DNA of 64,000 nt, from positions 1,612,001 through 1,676,000 of the forward strand of contig JAVFKD010000002.1 in NCBI GenBank assembly GCA_036429605.1, in the 5' to 3' direction. The translations under genes were made by a program, and so were the position numbers. Every line of letters starts with the position of its first letter. Positions within the stretch are counted from its first letter, which is position 1. The stretch comes from Cladobotryum mycophilum. Taxonomy: Eukaryota > Ascomycota > Sordariomycetes > Hypocreales > Hypocreaceae. This document shows, in pieces, positions 11,020 through 23,536 of this stretch. The notes under the pieces were generated by a model that was not told the DNA's origin, did not search any database, and worked only from the letters and a program-made list of their open reading frames with translations.

Positions 11020-12404
11020 TTATAGCTGCTCGTTGACGAACAGACCAGCCATACCCTGGCCGGTACCGATGCACATGCTGGTCAACAGCATCTTCTTCTT
11101 GGTTCTCCTCAACTCGCTGAGACCAGTGACGACCTGTCGAGCACCGGTGGCTCCCAGAGGGTGACCAAGAGCAATGGCACCACCCTTGGGGTTCATCTTG
11201 GCCCAGTCAAGGCTGAGGTTTTCACGGCAGTAGACGGCCATGGAGGCGAAAGCCTCGTTGAGCTCAACAACATCAATATCCTTGAGACTAATGTTGTGGA
11301 TGGAAAGCAGCTTGGGGACAGCAACGGTAGGGCCGATACCCATGACACGGGGAGCAAGGCCGGCAACGGTCGAGCCGACGTACTTGGCCATGATGGGGAG
11401 GCCGAGCTTGTTGGCGGTTGATCGCTTCATCAAGACAACAGCGGCAGCACCGTCAGTGACCTGGCTGGCGTTACCACCAGTGGTGCACTGACCCCACTGA
11501 GGGAAGGCAGGGCGAATCTTGCCGAGGCCCTCAGCGGTGGTGTTGGGTCGGATGCCATCATCCTTGGTGATGGTAACCTCCTGCCACTCACCCTTGGCAT
11601 CCTTGACCTTGGTGGTGATGGGGACAATCTCATCATCGAAGAAGCCAGAGTTCTGGGCCTTTTCGGCACGCTGGAAGCTCTCAGCGGCGTACTTGTCCAT
11701 CTGGTCACGGTTGACGCCAAAGTCCTTGCTGACGTTCTCGCTTGTCCAGCCCATGGGCATCATGCAGTCGGCAGCCTCCTGGTTTCTGGCAGGGACGGAC
11801 TCGTCCATGGGAGCGGCAGGGTAGTTGGTGGACATGCTCTCGGCACCAAGAGCAATACCAATCTCGATGGAGCCGTTGGAGATGGAGTGGGCAACGTCGG
11901 CAATGGCCTTGAGACCGGAGGAGCAGAAGCGGTTGACCGAGTTGGCACCGGCGCTGTTGGGGTAGCCGGCGGCGAGGGCAGCGGTTCGGACCTTGTAAGC
12001 AGCCATGGGGTCGTTTACCTGTAGCGCGCGATGCAAGTCAGTATATTGTATCGCGGGGAGATGCTGTAGGAATCAATGCGACTTACGTTGCCCATGGTGA
12101 TGTCCTCGACGAGGGCAGGGTCAAGACCGCTTCGAGCGTTGACCTCCTTGAGAAGAGAGTAGACGAGGTGCTCAAGGCTGGTGTCCTTGAAGCCGCCCTT
12201 CTTGGACTTGGTAAGAGGTGTACGAGCGGCATAGGTGATGACGATATCGTCGGCATTCTTGGATTGGCTGTTTGAGTTGTAATTGTTAGCAAACAAAGTG
12301 ATGCGCTGCATGCGTCAAAGAGAGTCTGTTTGCGCTTACATCTTGGCCAAGGAAGAGCCGGGAGCCAAGTGGCTGATGATGGAACCAATGCGTTCAGCGG
12401 CCAT
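11020..12404 (-). CDS. Peroxisomal 3-ketoacyl-CoA thiolase
   Basis: Three exons: 12404-12340, 12267-12087 and 12018-11020, giving 414 aa. The enzyme performs the last step of beta-oxidation, cleaving 3-ketoacyl-CoA to acetyl-CoA and a shortened acyl-CoA. The acyl-accepting Cys114 lies in NRFCSSG, His368 in GGAIALGHPLGATG and Cys398 in CIGTGQG, all intact. The N-terminus carries a PTS2 peroxisomal signal, R5-I6-x5-H12-L13. It is encoded on the short first exon, so that exon is essential to the call. Two CCGAGG hexamers lie upstream, matching the fatty-acid-response core bound by FarA/FarB regulators in Aspergillus. A (GAT)n run sits just 5' of the start codon. Confidence 0.93.
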
Positions 12405-13284
12405 TGTGATTGATGGTGATGATGATGATGATGATATCGAAGGATAGTATGATTAAGGTATACAGGCGATTGACGACAAGAAGGAAAATATGTAAAAGTC
12501 GTGGGGAATGGAGAAAAAAGAATGTTTGTGGAGAGAAGGATCATCAAGCCTTAAGAAGGCCGCGCGACGCCTCCGATTTTGTGGGGGTTGAGCCGAGGCA
12601 AATGCTACCGAAGCTTACCTAAGAGAGCCGAGAAGCCGTAGTTTTTTAGGTGGTTGACTGAGGAAGGCACAACACACCGAGGTTCGATGACTCGGGATCA
12701 GTAATAAGCTTGGACCTCAATCTTACCCCAAACTTTTTTTTACCCGCCTCCTCCTCACCCCCAACATGGGCTGTCCTCTGCATACACTCACTCTCTATGC
12801 AGGTTATTCGATTCGTTCGTCAATAAAGAGATTAGTGGAGAATGGTGAGTGCCTAGGTATCTAGCATATGGAGTCTAGATGCAGTGGACAATCAGATTAT
12901 ACGATACAGCATAGGCTATTGTTGCCCCAGTCTCGAATACGATGACCACCAAGCCAATCATCAACTCTATACAGTCAGATCGTTGGCTATAATGCACATT
13001 CTATAAAGTCCGTCCACATGGGAGAACCTCCTTCGGGGACTCGGGGGCTCGGATGCTACATAAGTAATAGGGGGCCCCCAACTCCAGTCGGTAGTATAAA
13101 CCGGCAGTGGGAGTCCTGCAAAACAGACAAACTTCACTTATTCTGGATGGCAGTTGATGTTTTTTTATTTTATGAAATGAGCATTGTTCGAGCATTCAAC
13201 TTCTACAACTATTGGCGTTCTAGTCTAGTCTATTTCCATTTTCCGTCAGCCTTTTCCATATATCCAATTTTCCCCGTCTATAAA
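12405..13284. other. Thiolase promoter and PKS downstream flank
   Basis: This 880 bp region holds the thiolase promoter and the PKS 3' flank. A (GAT)n repeat is at about 12417-12434. No gene is supported; the 123-codon ORF at 13018-13389 overlaps the PKS 3' end on the other strand and looks like chance. Confidence 0.5.
12593..12682. promoter_or_regulatory. Two CCGAGG fatty-acid-response-type hexamers
   Basis: CCGAGG occurs at 12593-12598 and 12677-12682, about 190 and 275 bp upstream of the thiolase start. The same core is known from FarA/FarB-controlled beta-oxidation genes in Aspergillus. Binding here is inferred only from sequence and the fitting function of the gene. Confidence 0.45.
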
Positions 13285-16200
13285 TCATTCTGTCTGTTCC
13301 CGAACCTGTGCGGGAATATGCTGGCTTCGCGTTACGATGGTGGCCGAGAGCTGAGTGAGAGAGCTTGGGCTGAGAATCTCAAAGACTGAGATGTCACTCT
13401 TCAACTCACGGAAGACCTGGTTACGGATTTCAACTGCCTTGAAAGAGTCCACTGCAAGGAATGTTAGTCAACTGAAAGGCAATCAAACAAAAAGGGCGAA
13501 TAGAGGGCAAATTACCACCAACATCATACAATGGCCGCTCCTCATCAATATCGGCTGGCTGAATGCCAAGGCCTGGGGCAAGAATTCTCTTCAAAGCATC
13601 CACAACAATTACCACGGCATCAAGCTTGGATGTTGCTGCATAGAGTAACTCACTAATGGCAGGACTAGAGTCATATGCAGATGAAGAGTCGGCATTAAGG
13701 ACGGCAGTACGATGAGTGAACTTCTTGTCTCGTGCCCACATATCAACTCTCTCGGGCTGCAGGGAATCAGTCATGCAGTAGACGAACTGAGCCTCAGTGG
13801 CGTTTCCATCAGCTGTCGTACCCCTCATAGCGGCAGCGATGGCAATGTCAAGCTCCTGCAGGGTTATGCTGACGCTGTTCATGTGCTTGAAGCGCTCAAG
13901 GTAGTCCTCCATGGCGGTACCGTCGATGGTGTGGTCAGAATCGACGACGAGACCGGCGTTGATGGAGGTTGCTGCCAGGCCGAGAGAACGTCGGTAGTGA
14001 GCCAGACTGTCCATATACGAGTTACCGGCAGCGTAATTGGCCTGGGCGACGTTACCAATGACGGAAACGACGGATGAGAGCATTATGAAGAAGTCCATGT
14101 CCTTGGGGAGGGTCTCGTGCAAGTACCAACTTCCTCCGACCTTGGGGTTGAATGCAGCGTTCCACTAGGAATATGTCATCTGGTCAAACAAGCTGTCTTG
14201 GAGAACCATGGCACACTGGATGAGACCCTTGATGGGACGACCAGTCTTAGCCACCTCGGTAACGGCATTGCGAACATCGTCGAATGACGTGACATTGCAC
14301 TTCAGTACCAATGTTTCACAGCTCTGCTTGTGCAGCGCTCCAAGTCTGTCAGCATACCGATCGCCGCCGGATCGTGAGAGGAAGACGAGGTGACGAGCGC
14401 CGCTTGCGGCCATCACGTCAGCGATTCTCAGACCAAGGGATCCGAGACCACCAGCGATAACGTAGGTGGCCTTGGCGTCGAGCTGCAGCTGGGGAGGTGG
14501 AGCTAGCAGGACTGGTACATATACTTCCTCTCCTGTGGGCTGCAGGTTGATCGAGACGATGCCGCTATCCTCAGAGCCTTGGATGAATGACAAAGCTCCT
14601 TGGAGGTCATTTATAGGGAACTGGATTCTTGGGACAATCTCAAATCCTTTGCTGCCACCATTCTGGATGAGCTGGGAGACTCCCTGCAACAGCTTAGAAA
14701 CCAATCGAGGCTTCTCTTGGATGATCTGCACAGGGTCGATGGTGGAGAAGCTGACGTTTCCACGGAGGACCGATGGTGGTGCCTGGGAGATCTGACCAGC
14801 TGCTAAGACAACCGCAATGCGGGCAAAGTCAGAGAGAGAGGAGACCAGCTCATCAGAGATCTCAATCTGGGAGCTAGCGTTGACTACAACATCCACGCCC
14901 TGGCCCTGGGCCTTGTGAGATAGGTAGGTAGCAAGGAAGCCACCGTCTTGTGCCTGGTTGATGATGATGACAGAGTCCTCAGGAATCTGCAGGCTCTTGA
15001 CAAGAAGATCCTTCTGTTTCAATGTCTTGACAGTGGCGAAGATGCTGACGCCGCCGATCTGGCGGGCGACGTGAAGCAGGGCCTGTCCAAGGCTTGTAGC
15101 AGCGTCCTGGACTAGGATGCTCTGATCGCTGGTGAGGTTGGCGATTTGCTTCAGGACATAGTAAGCAGTGGCAAAGAGCCAGAAGGTGGTTGCTGCTCCC
15201 TCTGTGGAGAAGCCCTTAGGCAGGCTGAGGAGCAATGACTGGTCCTGGCGCATATGGGTTCTGGTGGTTTGCGCACCCAATGCAATGACAAGATCGCCTT
15301 CCGCGAACTTGGTCACGTTTGAGCCGCGGCGGAGGACATGACCAGTGATTTGACTGCCGAGAAGCTCACGAGCCTCGGGGCCTGTCAAGTCGACCGAGAC
15401 ATCAAGGACCTTGATTTCTACCTCATCAGCACCAAGGGCATTTTGAACCTCGTCGTCGCTCTGCCATGCAATGTCACTTCCTTGGCTTGAAACGAGTCGC
15501 AGAGGGCCGGCAGATGACAAATCATTGGGAGCTGGTCGTGCAGTGCCCGTGGCACGAGCGATTTCAGTGTCCATAGAAGGAGCAGCAACAACACGAGGCA
15601 GGAAGATGTGTCCATCAATCTCGGCCAACTCCAGGTCCTTGCCCTCATCCAGAGTAGACACCCAAGCATCGACTAAGAGCTGACCAGCACTGGACTTTGT
15701 GGCATCGAAAGTGGGCGAGAGATCCAAGTGCGCAAGGGTAATAGAGTGGAACTCGTTTCGCAACACACGAAGCAGACCGGGAACAACAGCAGCTTGCAGA
15801 CCGGCCTCGGAGGGTGTCACCATCTGTCCACCGGTGGTAATCCAGAAAACGTGCGCAGCAGTGGCGATGAGTTGCTGGAACTGTTCAAACTCGGTTGAGG
15901 ACCAGTTGGTGACGAATGAGTCGCCCAGGAGGTTGATGACGCGCTGGCCCTTAAGGCTGAGAGCGTCCTTGAGATGGACTGTGCGAGAGGAGATACCGCT
16001 CTTGGTAAGAGTGTTTCGGATGGCACTCTCTAAGCCAGCAGTGGCTACATTGCTGGTGGAGGGCAAGAGGAGTGCGACCTCGCTAGTGTGCTTGTTATCG
16101 ATGGTTGACTGGTGGGCATAAATTTCAAAGTTGGCACCCTTCAAAGTTGTTCGTACCGCCAATGTGGATTCATCCTTCTTGCCGTTGAGAACAAGAAGGC

Positions 16201-19200
16201 GGCCGCCGGGGAGCACCAGCGATTGCCAGCGAGACCAAGCCGATTCAGAGTCACCAACAATGATGAGGTCGAAGGGAGATTCTTCCAGTTCCGAGGCACC
16301 ATCCCAGACGCCGAAGTGCAAAGATGTTGTGGCTCCGGAGGTCTGAGCCTTCCATTCCTCTACAGCTTCCTTGGAGGCGTCGATGATGGACACACGTGCG
16401 AATCCTCGGTATGCAGAAGCGCCAGTGATGAATGGATTAATCTCCCCCAGAACAGTCCCGTTGAGTGTGTTTCCGACAAGAAGAACTCGCAGGTTGCTGG
16501 ACTTGTGAGATTCTAGCTCAAGCCAATCCTGAAGTAGCTTAATCTTGCTCTGGCTTGATGGCAGTACTGCCCTCTTTGAGACGCTCTCAGGGTCGAGCTT
16601 CCAGACAATCTTGGTGGTCTTCTTCAGGTCTCCAGCACCGGCGGCGACTGTTCCGGAAGTAACCTGTCTCATGATGAGGCCCTTGACAACAATCTTGGGC
16701 TCGCCCCAGGATGGGTCGGAGACAATCAAGTCAGCAGCAAGCTGCTTGTCATGTCTCTCGACTTTGTGAGAATAACCAGAGAAGACGGCACCGGCGCCCT
16801 GGGGGATTCGGAAGTTGATGAAGAGCTTCTCTAGCATATAAGGAACAGCAGCCTCTGTCAGCGAGATTCCACCGGCCACGGAGACGACAATCAAGTGGAA
16901 GATGGCGTCAAGGGTCGCAGGGTGGATCAGGTGGGGGTACTCGAATTCGTGTGGCATAACGCTCTTGGTGTCTGGGATAGTGACTGTACCGTAGCAGCTG
17001 GCGTTCTCAAGTGAGGCAACGAGGGAGGTAACGTTCTGGAAGGTAGGTCCGTATTGCATACCAACTGTGTGCAAGCTCTTGTAGAGTTTCTTAACGTCGA
17101 CATTCTCAGATGGAAGCTTCTTCATCTTCTCGTAAACTGCAAGCTGTTGCTTCCATTCGAAGGATGCGAGGTCCTGGATACGTTCTTCATCGTAGATGAT
17201 TGCGAAGCCACCATAGCAGTGTTTGGTCCATGCGTTGTCGCCGATCCTTGAGTAGACGGCAAAGGTGTGGTTGTTGGACTCAACATTGTGTGGTGTCTGG
17301 ATTCGCAGGAGAGTCTCTGTGGCGCCCTCGCTCTGAATGACCAGGCCTCTCTCAAAGTGAACGTTTTTAAACTGGACACCCTTGACACCGGAGTCCTGGT
17401 AGGTGATTTCTCGGACAGCCTCGATGACCATGATCAACATGCCCGCACCGGGGTAGAGGGTTGTGCCTGTAATCTTGTGGTCCTCGACCCAGGGGTTCTC
17501 GCGAACGCGGAGGAAGTTTCTCCATGAGGGCTCGAATGGGTTCTGGTTCTCGACAGCGATACCCAAAAGATCCGTGCGGGACTTGTCGCTAAGTCGCTGC
17601 TCCTTCGTGGCGGCAGTCTCGTGCCAGTACTTCTTCTCGTGGTTCCAGGGGTACGCTGGGAGATCCACAACAGTCTGGAGTTCCTCGAGTAACTTATCTT
17701 CTTGATTGACCTTCCCCAGAGAGATGGCAATTCCTAAAGCCCAAAGATGACCAGCAGCCTTGAGAGCGGTTGCGACAGCATCCTCACCACGTACCAGCAG
17801 AGAGGTGTAGGGGAGCTTAGTAGGTAGCTTGGGGTCAACACCCTCCATGATCTGTACGAGAGGTGCCTTCAAGGCTGAGTGAGGTCCAACTTCGACAAGA
17901 GCGTTCCACTTAACGACAGTCTTACGGGCACCACGTCGTCTAGGGGAGTAGGTGAGGAGACTGTGAACAGCCTGTGAGAAGCGCACAGTGCCACACATGT
18001 TCTGAATCCAGTAGCCCTTGCCGACTTCAGCAGGGTCAATCACCTGTCCAGTGACGGATGAGAACATGGGGATCGAGGTAGCACGAGGCTCGCCAACATT
18101 GGCCTTGGCCATGGCATCCAAGCAGCCGTCTGCAACATCTCGCATGTGGGGAGAGTGGTAAGCAGTGACGACACGAAGCTTTCGGGCAAACTTTCCATCC
18201 TTGGAGATGTCCCTCTCAAGCTGTTCAACATACCCGGCATCACCAGAGAGCGTAACACTCTTAGGGCTGTTGACACAGGCTATGACAACGCTCTCGTGAG
18301 GAATGGCCTTGAGATATTCGAGGGCCTCCTCTTCCGAGATACCCGAAGCCAACATGGCACCGGCCTTGGGACCGTGCGAAGCCTGGCCTGAGTAGACGCC
18401 ACGGATGTAGGCTACCTTGACAGCATCCTCGTGGGTTAGAATTCCGGCGGCATATGCGGCAGCTATGGTTGCTAAGTGTTAGATATACAGTACTCAAATC
18501 AACAGAGGGTGAATGTTACCAACCAATTTCTCCACTGGAGTGTCCAACGACCGCCTTGGGAGTGATACCCCACTCAGCCAACAGGTCAACCAGAGCGACC
18601 TGGACGACTGTGCAGATTGGCTGACTGTACTCGGAAGCTTCGATCCTGCTGTTCTCTACATTGGAGAGCTCAGCCTCGACATCAAAGGGGCAGTCCAATG
18701 CGGCCAAAACGGCCTTGCTCTTGGCGATGCTAGCGGCAAAGACGGGGAACGCGATCAACTGTTTACCCATGCCCGCCCACTGGGCGCCCTGTCCGGTGAA
18801 GACAAAGGGGATTCCATTCTGCTTAGTGGAGCGCTTGTACTTGGGGAGGGGCCTCTCAAACTGCTGGGCGAGCCCTGTGATGCACTCAGCGACCGCGAAG
18901 GATCTGTAGTCGAATGGTGTTCGCCTGGAGGCCAGAGTGTATGCGACATTGGATGCGTATCCCACGCTGCCGACGCCGCCACTGATCTGTGGGCTAGACT
19001 TCCAGTAAGCTTCAAGACTCTTTGATAGTCTCTGAATGCCAGGTTCATCTCGGGAGCTGAGGACGAACAGCTTGGGCTTTTGCGAACCGGTGGCGACCAC
19101 AACTTTACCAGAGGCGGCGGCGAGGAGCAAGCTTGGGGTGATGACAGTAGCATGCTTGCCCTTCAGGCCGTGCTCCTTCAGGTAGTGGTAGGCATCATCA

Positions 19201-20767
19201 AGGATGACGTGGGCATTGGCGCCTCCGAAGCCAAAGGAGTTGACACTGATACGGCGAGGTCCTGAGGAGGGCCATTCCATGGCGCCCTTGGGCAAGGCGA
19301 GGTTCCAGTCCTCGAATCTGAGCTTGGGGTTGATGGTCTCCACCTTAGCCGTGGGGAGGATGATACCCTTTTCAAGGGAAAGCACGGCCTTGAAGACACC
19401 AGCGAGACCCGCACAACCCTCAGTGTGACCCACGTTGGGCTTGATACTGCCGACGTAGATTGGCTTCTCGGGCGTGGCAACAACTCCGAAAGTGGAAGCA
19501 ATTGCCGAAAGCTCAATGGGGTCACCAACGGGTGTACCGGTACCGTGAAGCTCGACATACTCTGTCTTATCGAGGGGAAGGTTGGCGGCGGCGTACACAT
19601 CGCGGATCAGGGTGGCCTGGGCCTCTGAGCTAGGCATCGTGACACTGGGTGTCTTGCCGTCGACGTTGGCACCAGTGCCTCGAATGACAGCTCGGATGGT
19701 GTCGCCATCCCGGACGGCATCGCTGAGCCTCTTGACAATGATGCCTCCAATGCCTTCACCACGGCCGTATCCGTTGGCCCTGTCGTCAAAGGTGTGGGAG
19801 ATACCATCCGGGCTAAGCATGTGCATGGCCACGAGCTGCTGCATGAAGTTAGGGTGAAGAATGACGTTAACACCCGCAACCAGAGCCTAATACGCATTTC
19901 AATGTTAGCTCAAACCACCACATATATCCCGATATGGTTAATAACTCGGCACACGTACCAGGTTCGTCTCCCGGAGATGCAGAGATTGACAGGCCAAGTG
20001 CAGGGCGTACAGACTAGATGAGCAAGCAGTGTCCAGGGTCAAACTAGGTCCTCGGAGATCGAAGAACCAGGACACTCTGTTTGCCGTCATGGCCTCACTG
20101 CTGCCGGCAGCTGCCATGTGAGGCTCATCGTACACCTCGCGAGTAGACAAGACTTCGTAGTCACTAGTCATGCTACCGACGTAGACACCGGTCTGGGTGC
20201 CCGCGATATCATCAAGCGGTAAGCCGGCTATGGTTTTGAAATCAGCAAAACTGCAGCTTTGAGGACATTTTGGAAGCTATTTCCACGGAACTAAAAACTC
20301 ACCGTTTTCAAAGGCCTCGTAGGAAACTTCAAGCAAGAGCCGCTTGGCGGGGTCCATGCCCGCAGCCTCCTTGGCCGTGACAGAGAAGAAGGGCGCATCA
20401 AAGGCACCGACATCTTCTTCAAGGAAGAAACCGTGTGTAGTGTTCAACTAATGGGGTTGTGGTGTTAGCAAAAGTCAACATTTATAAGACCAGAAGAGAG
20501 GGACGAGAAAAGTGGTTTGCTACTTACGGAGCCCTTGCGGTCAGAGTCAGGGTGATACCATGCATCAGCATTCCATCGCTCCTTGGGCACCTTGGCGTGC
20601 GCAGATCGCTTGTTGCGCATCATGTCCCACAGCCTGTGCAAGTTGGAAGCCTCGCCAGGCAAACGGGCGGCCGCACCAATGATGGCAATTGGCTCTCGGA
20701 ATAGGCTTTTTGCGGCGGTGGCATTGCTACTGCCGTTGGTGTTGCCGTTAGTAGTGTGTCCGTTCAT
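13285..20767 (-). CDS. Highly reducing polyketide synthase, interrupted by an in-frame TAG
   Basis: Six exons: 20767-20528, 20447-20303, 20227-19959, 19886-18524, 18462-13516 and 13451-13285, a 2,376-codon frame. Domain order: KS (DTACSSSLY, Cys197; VELHGTGTPVGDP; PNVGHTEG), AT (GHSSGEI, Ser668), DH (HKITGTTLYP, His1001), a methyltransferase-like remnant without the glycine-rich SAM motif, a divergent ER whose usual GGVGQ reads TSLGQ, KR (GGLGSLG at 2010-2016; catalytic Tyr2149) and ACP (VDSF, Ser2324). Codon 2105 (plus 14165-14167) is TAG, between the KR nucleotide-binding and catalytic halves. As read, the product stops at 2,104 aa and loses the KR catalytic residues and the ACP. The frame is clean on both sides. 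It could be a recent null allele, a base-call error or a polymorphism. The product is unknown. Confidence 0.88.
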
Positions 20768-21623
20768 TGTGAAATGTGTTAGTTGGACTATTGAGTGATG
20801 AGATCTAAGTTGTTGTTGTTGCTGTCGAACGCCCGAAGATGCCCTAAAAGGTAGATGGTCGCAAGCTGAATGCTTGAAATGTCTTTCTCAAAGGTGTTTT
20901 GCTTGAAATATTTGCTCAAAGATACTGAAAGAAGAATAAGTTGAATACTCGAAGCTGATGAATGTCAATGAAGCCTGACACATCGCGTCTTTAAATATGA
21001 AATAGCAACGTCCTATAGCTACCACATACTTCAACTTTTTCTTTCTTTTTTACAAACTGTAAGACCACAATCATCGGCATACCACCACTTCATTGGACAT
21101 TGTTGACCTGCGCCCACGTACGTGCAGAAGCCAGATCTGGCAGCAAACGGAATTTCCCAATCTGGGACGAGTACGATGCGCATAGTATGGACAAGGTGCA
21201 GCAGCAGTAGGCAAAACATGCGCATGTCGATCTGCGGGTCAAACCTAGGCAGAGAAACATATGTGAAGACTAGCTACATTCCTCGAATCCCTGCCACAGA
21301 CAAGCTGTCAGATCCGCATTCCTCGTAAGTCTATGGAGGTGCCGAATGACGAGCTTTTCGTCATTGTTCCGATTCGGGAAATATCCATTTTTCTAATACC
21401 TTCTTATGGCGTGAATTCCAAACGCATTAGTTGATCAAATTCAGAGGAACTTGTACCACGCGGGAGGGAAAAAACCGTCCTCTATATGATGAGTCAACTT
21501 TCGCCCTTCTAGAAGTCCAGTTCTTGCTTCATTCATTCCGTACTAAAAAGCTGTTCGTCAAAAGACATAATAAGAAAGCCCTACAGCCTTGCACATTATA
21601 CATACACTAAAAAAACCCCCACA
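20768..21623. promoter_or_regulatory. Bidirectional promoter between PKS and FSH1-type hydrolase
   Basis: This 856 bp gap lies between the PKS and hydrolase starts and must serve both. It contains an everted pair of CGG half-sites, CCGATTCGG, at 21369-21377, of the kind some Zn2Cys6 regulators bind. No such regulator gene is in the window. No coding region is supported. Confidence 0.45.
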
Positions 21624-22636
21624 ATGAGGAGAGTATTGGCATTACACGGTGTCGGCTCCTCAGGAACGATTCTCCGCGATCAGCTTACTCCTCTCGTGAG
21701 GGCTCTGGATCCCAACTATGAGTTTGTCTACCTAGATGGAGCCATAGAGACGCAAAGAGGTCCCGGTGTGTATTATCTCAACCCCCTTCCCACCCCCTTC
21801 TCACTCACCCCCCAACTGCCGGCGCTAGCCAGCTCATCATCTTACTAGGTATGGCTCCTTACTACCCTGGGCCGTTCTATTCATACACTACTGGCTACTC
21901 GCCCAAGGAGATTCGTGATGCCCTTGACGATTTAGACGACTTCATCCAAGAAAATGGCCCATTTGATGGTATCATTGGTTTCAGCCAGGGAGCGTCTATG
22001 GCTGCTGCATATCTCCTCGATCTCTACGCCCGTCTGCCAGACGAAAGGCCACCCTTTGGCTTTGCTGTGTTCCTCTCATTAGTGGCAGCATTTTCTCCGG
22101 ACGACATGCAATGTCTTCCCATTGCCGAGCGTCTCGTTAGCTCCGACTACGCCGCCGTAAAGGCGTTCCCAGACGAGATTCCGACGCAGCTCCCCCTCGC
22201 AGACGGCATCTTTGTTGGATACTTGGCCACCACCTTCAGGGCGGCCAGGAAGATTGGCGCTGTTCTTCCGGAATACGACATCGATTTCTTCAAGGACCGC
22301 GAGACTAAAAAGGTGCCCCGAGTCATGCACCCGTTCCTGACAGAGGACCGCATCAAGATCCCTACCGTGCACGTCACCGGAAAGACAGACCTGCCCGCCA
22401 TGATTGAACAGTCGCAGGTGGTCAGCGCCTTGTGCGATCAGTCCATAACCCTCATACAGCAACACGAGGGCGGCCACGCGGCGCCTGCAAAGAAGGCAGA
22501 CGTTGATCGACTTGTGGACACTTTGGAATGGGCTATTTTGGAGAGCGCAAACCAGTCTGCGCTTCAAGCCGTGACGATCAAGATTCCGACTAAACGCTTT
22601 CTGGGAGTGAATTCGACGGTGGCAAGTCGGATCTAG
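21624..22636 (+). CDS. FSH1-family serine hydrolase, LovG-like
   Basis: Two exons, 21624-21765 and 21849-22636, giving 309 aa. The protein belongs to the FSH1 serine hydrolases, a family that includes LovG, which releases the finished chain from the lovastatin PKS. The N-terminus RVLALHGVGSSG is the family opening strand and loop. The nucleophile elbow GFSQGA holds Ser93; Asp228 in GKTDLPA and His257 in EGGHAAP complete the triad. It is intact. It lies head-to-head with the HR-PKS, and that PKS has no thioesterase domain, so a role in product release or editing is a reasonable inference. It could instead be a general esterase. Confidence 0.85.
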
Positions 22637-23026
22637 GTAGTCGTCGGGTATGATTATGGAAATACTCCGGTCATTATCAGAGCATACCTAGCGTTTAGAT
22701 TGTATCTAGAATTAGGACTGCATAGGTGGACTGTATTGGGCTAAATAAGGAATCAGGATTATCTAGGTAAGGTTGTTCATTGGGATGGTCAAAGACTGTC
22801 GAGTCAGAGGAATCATTACGCTACCCTGTACCAGAACCGTGAGCTAGCTCAAGACTAAAAATCCTATGCTGTCTCCATATTGTCCTTCATCCTTCTCGCC
22901 CAATATATGCTATAGAATAAAAAGCAGTAACGTCTAATGCTCATTTCAATCTTAGTTTATTTACTAATTATACAGTAGAAGTTGAAGTTTTACTAGAATA
23001 TAATTGACGTTGTAAGTTGATTCAAA

Positions 23027-23536
23027 TTATTTGCATTTTTCAAGGCTCAATGGATAAAACTTCTCATGCGGCTCTTCCTTTACTCTGCAGTAGATATGCA
23101 CATTTATGATAGCCAAGATATAGTAAGTCAATAAAACTGATAGATAGTAGCCGAGAGTAGTCTCGTACGCAGCAGGCACGAGGCTGAGGCCAGCACCGGC
23201 TAGAATGAACAACGCATACAGCTGCAGCTTGTCCTTTAAAATAATTGACCTCTTCTTTATGTCTGACTCAGTCCGAGAGATCTCCTTGCGAGCTCTCTTT
23301 GCGCGGGCAGCTCAGATTTCGTGGTTGGCTGTAAGTAAGTTTGATGCTTCTTCGTAGACTTTGTAAGTGCAGTCAAGCTAGGGGATGACTTACATGACCT
23401 GCCACAGCTCCTACCTCTAATGCAGCGAGTGCTTTCATCGCATCATCTGAATGGCCAACAAAGTGACAAACCGTGTTCATGACAATTGAACCGACTCTTC
23501 TCTCTCTCTGAGTACGCGCTTTACTCCTTTGGGGTA
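23027..23536 (-). pseudogene. Relic of a two-TM C-terminal protein fragment (unknown family)
   Basis: On the minus strand a helical, Lys/Arg-rich stretch (RARKEISRTESDIKKR) is followed by two hydrophobic segments, LYALFILAGAGLSLV and YLSVLLTYYILAIINVHI, and a stop at 23027-23029. An upstream piece from about 23490, starting MNTVCHFVGHSDDAMKAL, ends at a plausible intron (donor GTAAGT, acceptor TTACAG). Splicing joins the pieces in frame, but a TGA (about 23310) follows NHEI just after the junction. CGA to TGA would be a single C-to-T change. I do not recognise the family. It may be the 3' end of a decayed gene, or coincidence in an AT-richer area. Confidence 0.35.

Noticed and set aside
14130..14200. 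An intron removing the PKS TAG
   Set aside because: The TAG lies inside a well-formed KR segment; splicing would delete conserved residues.
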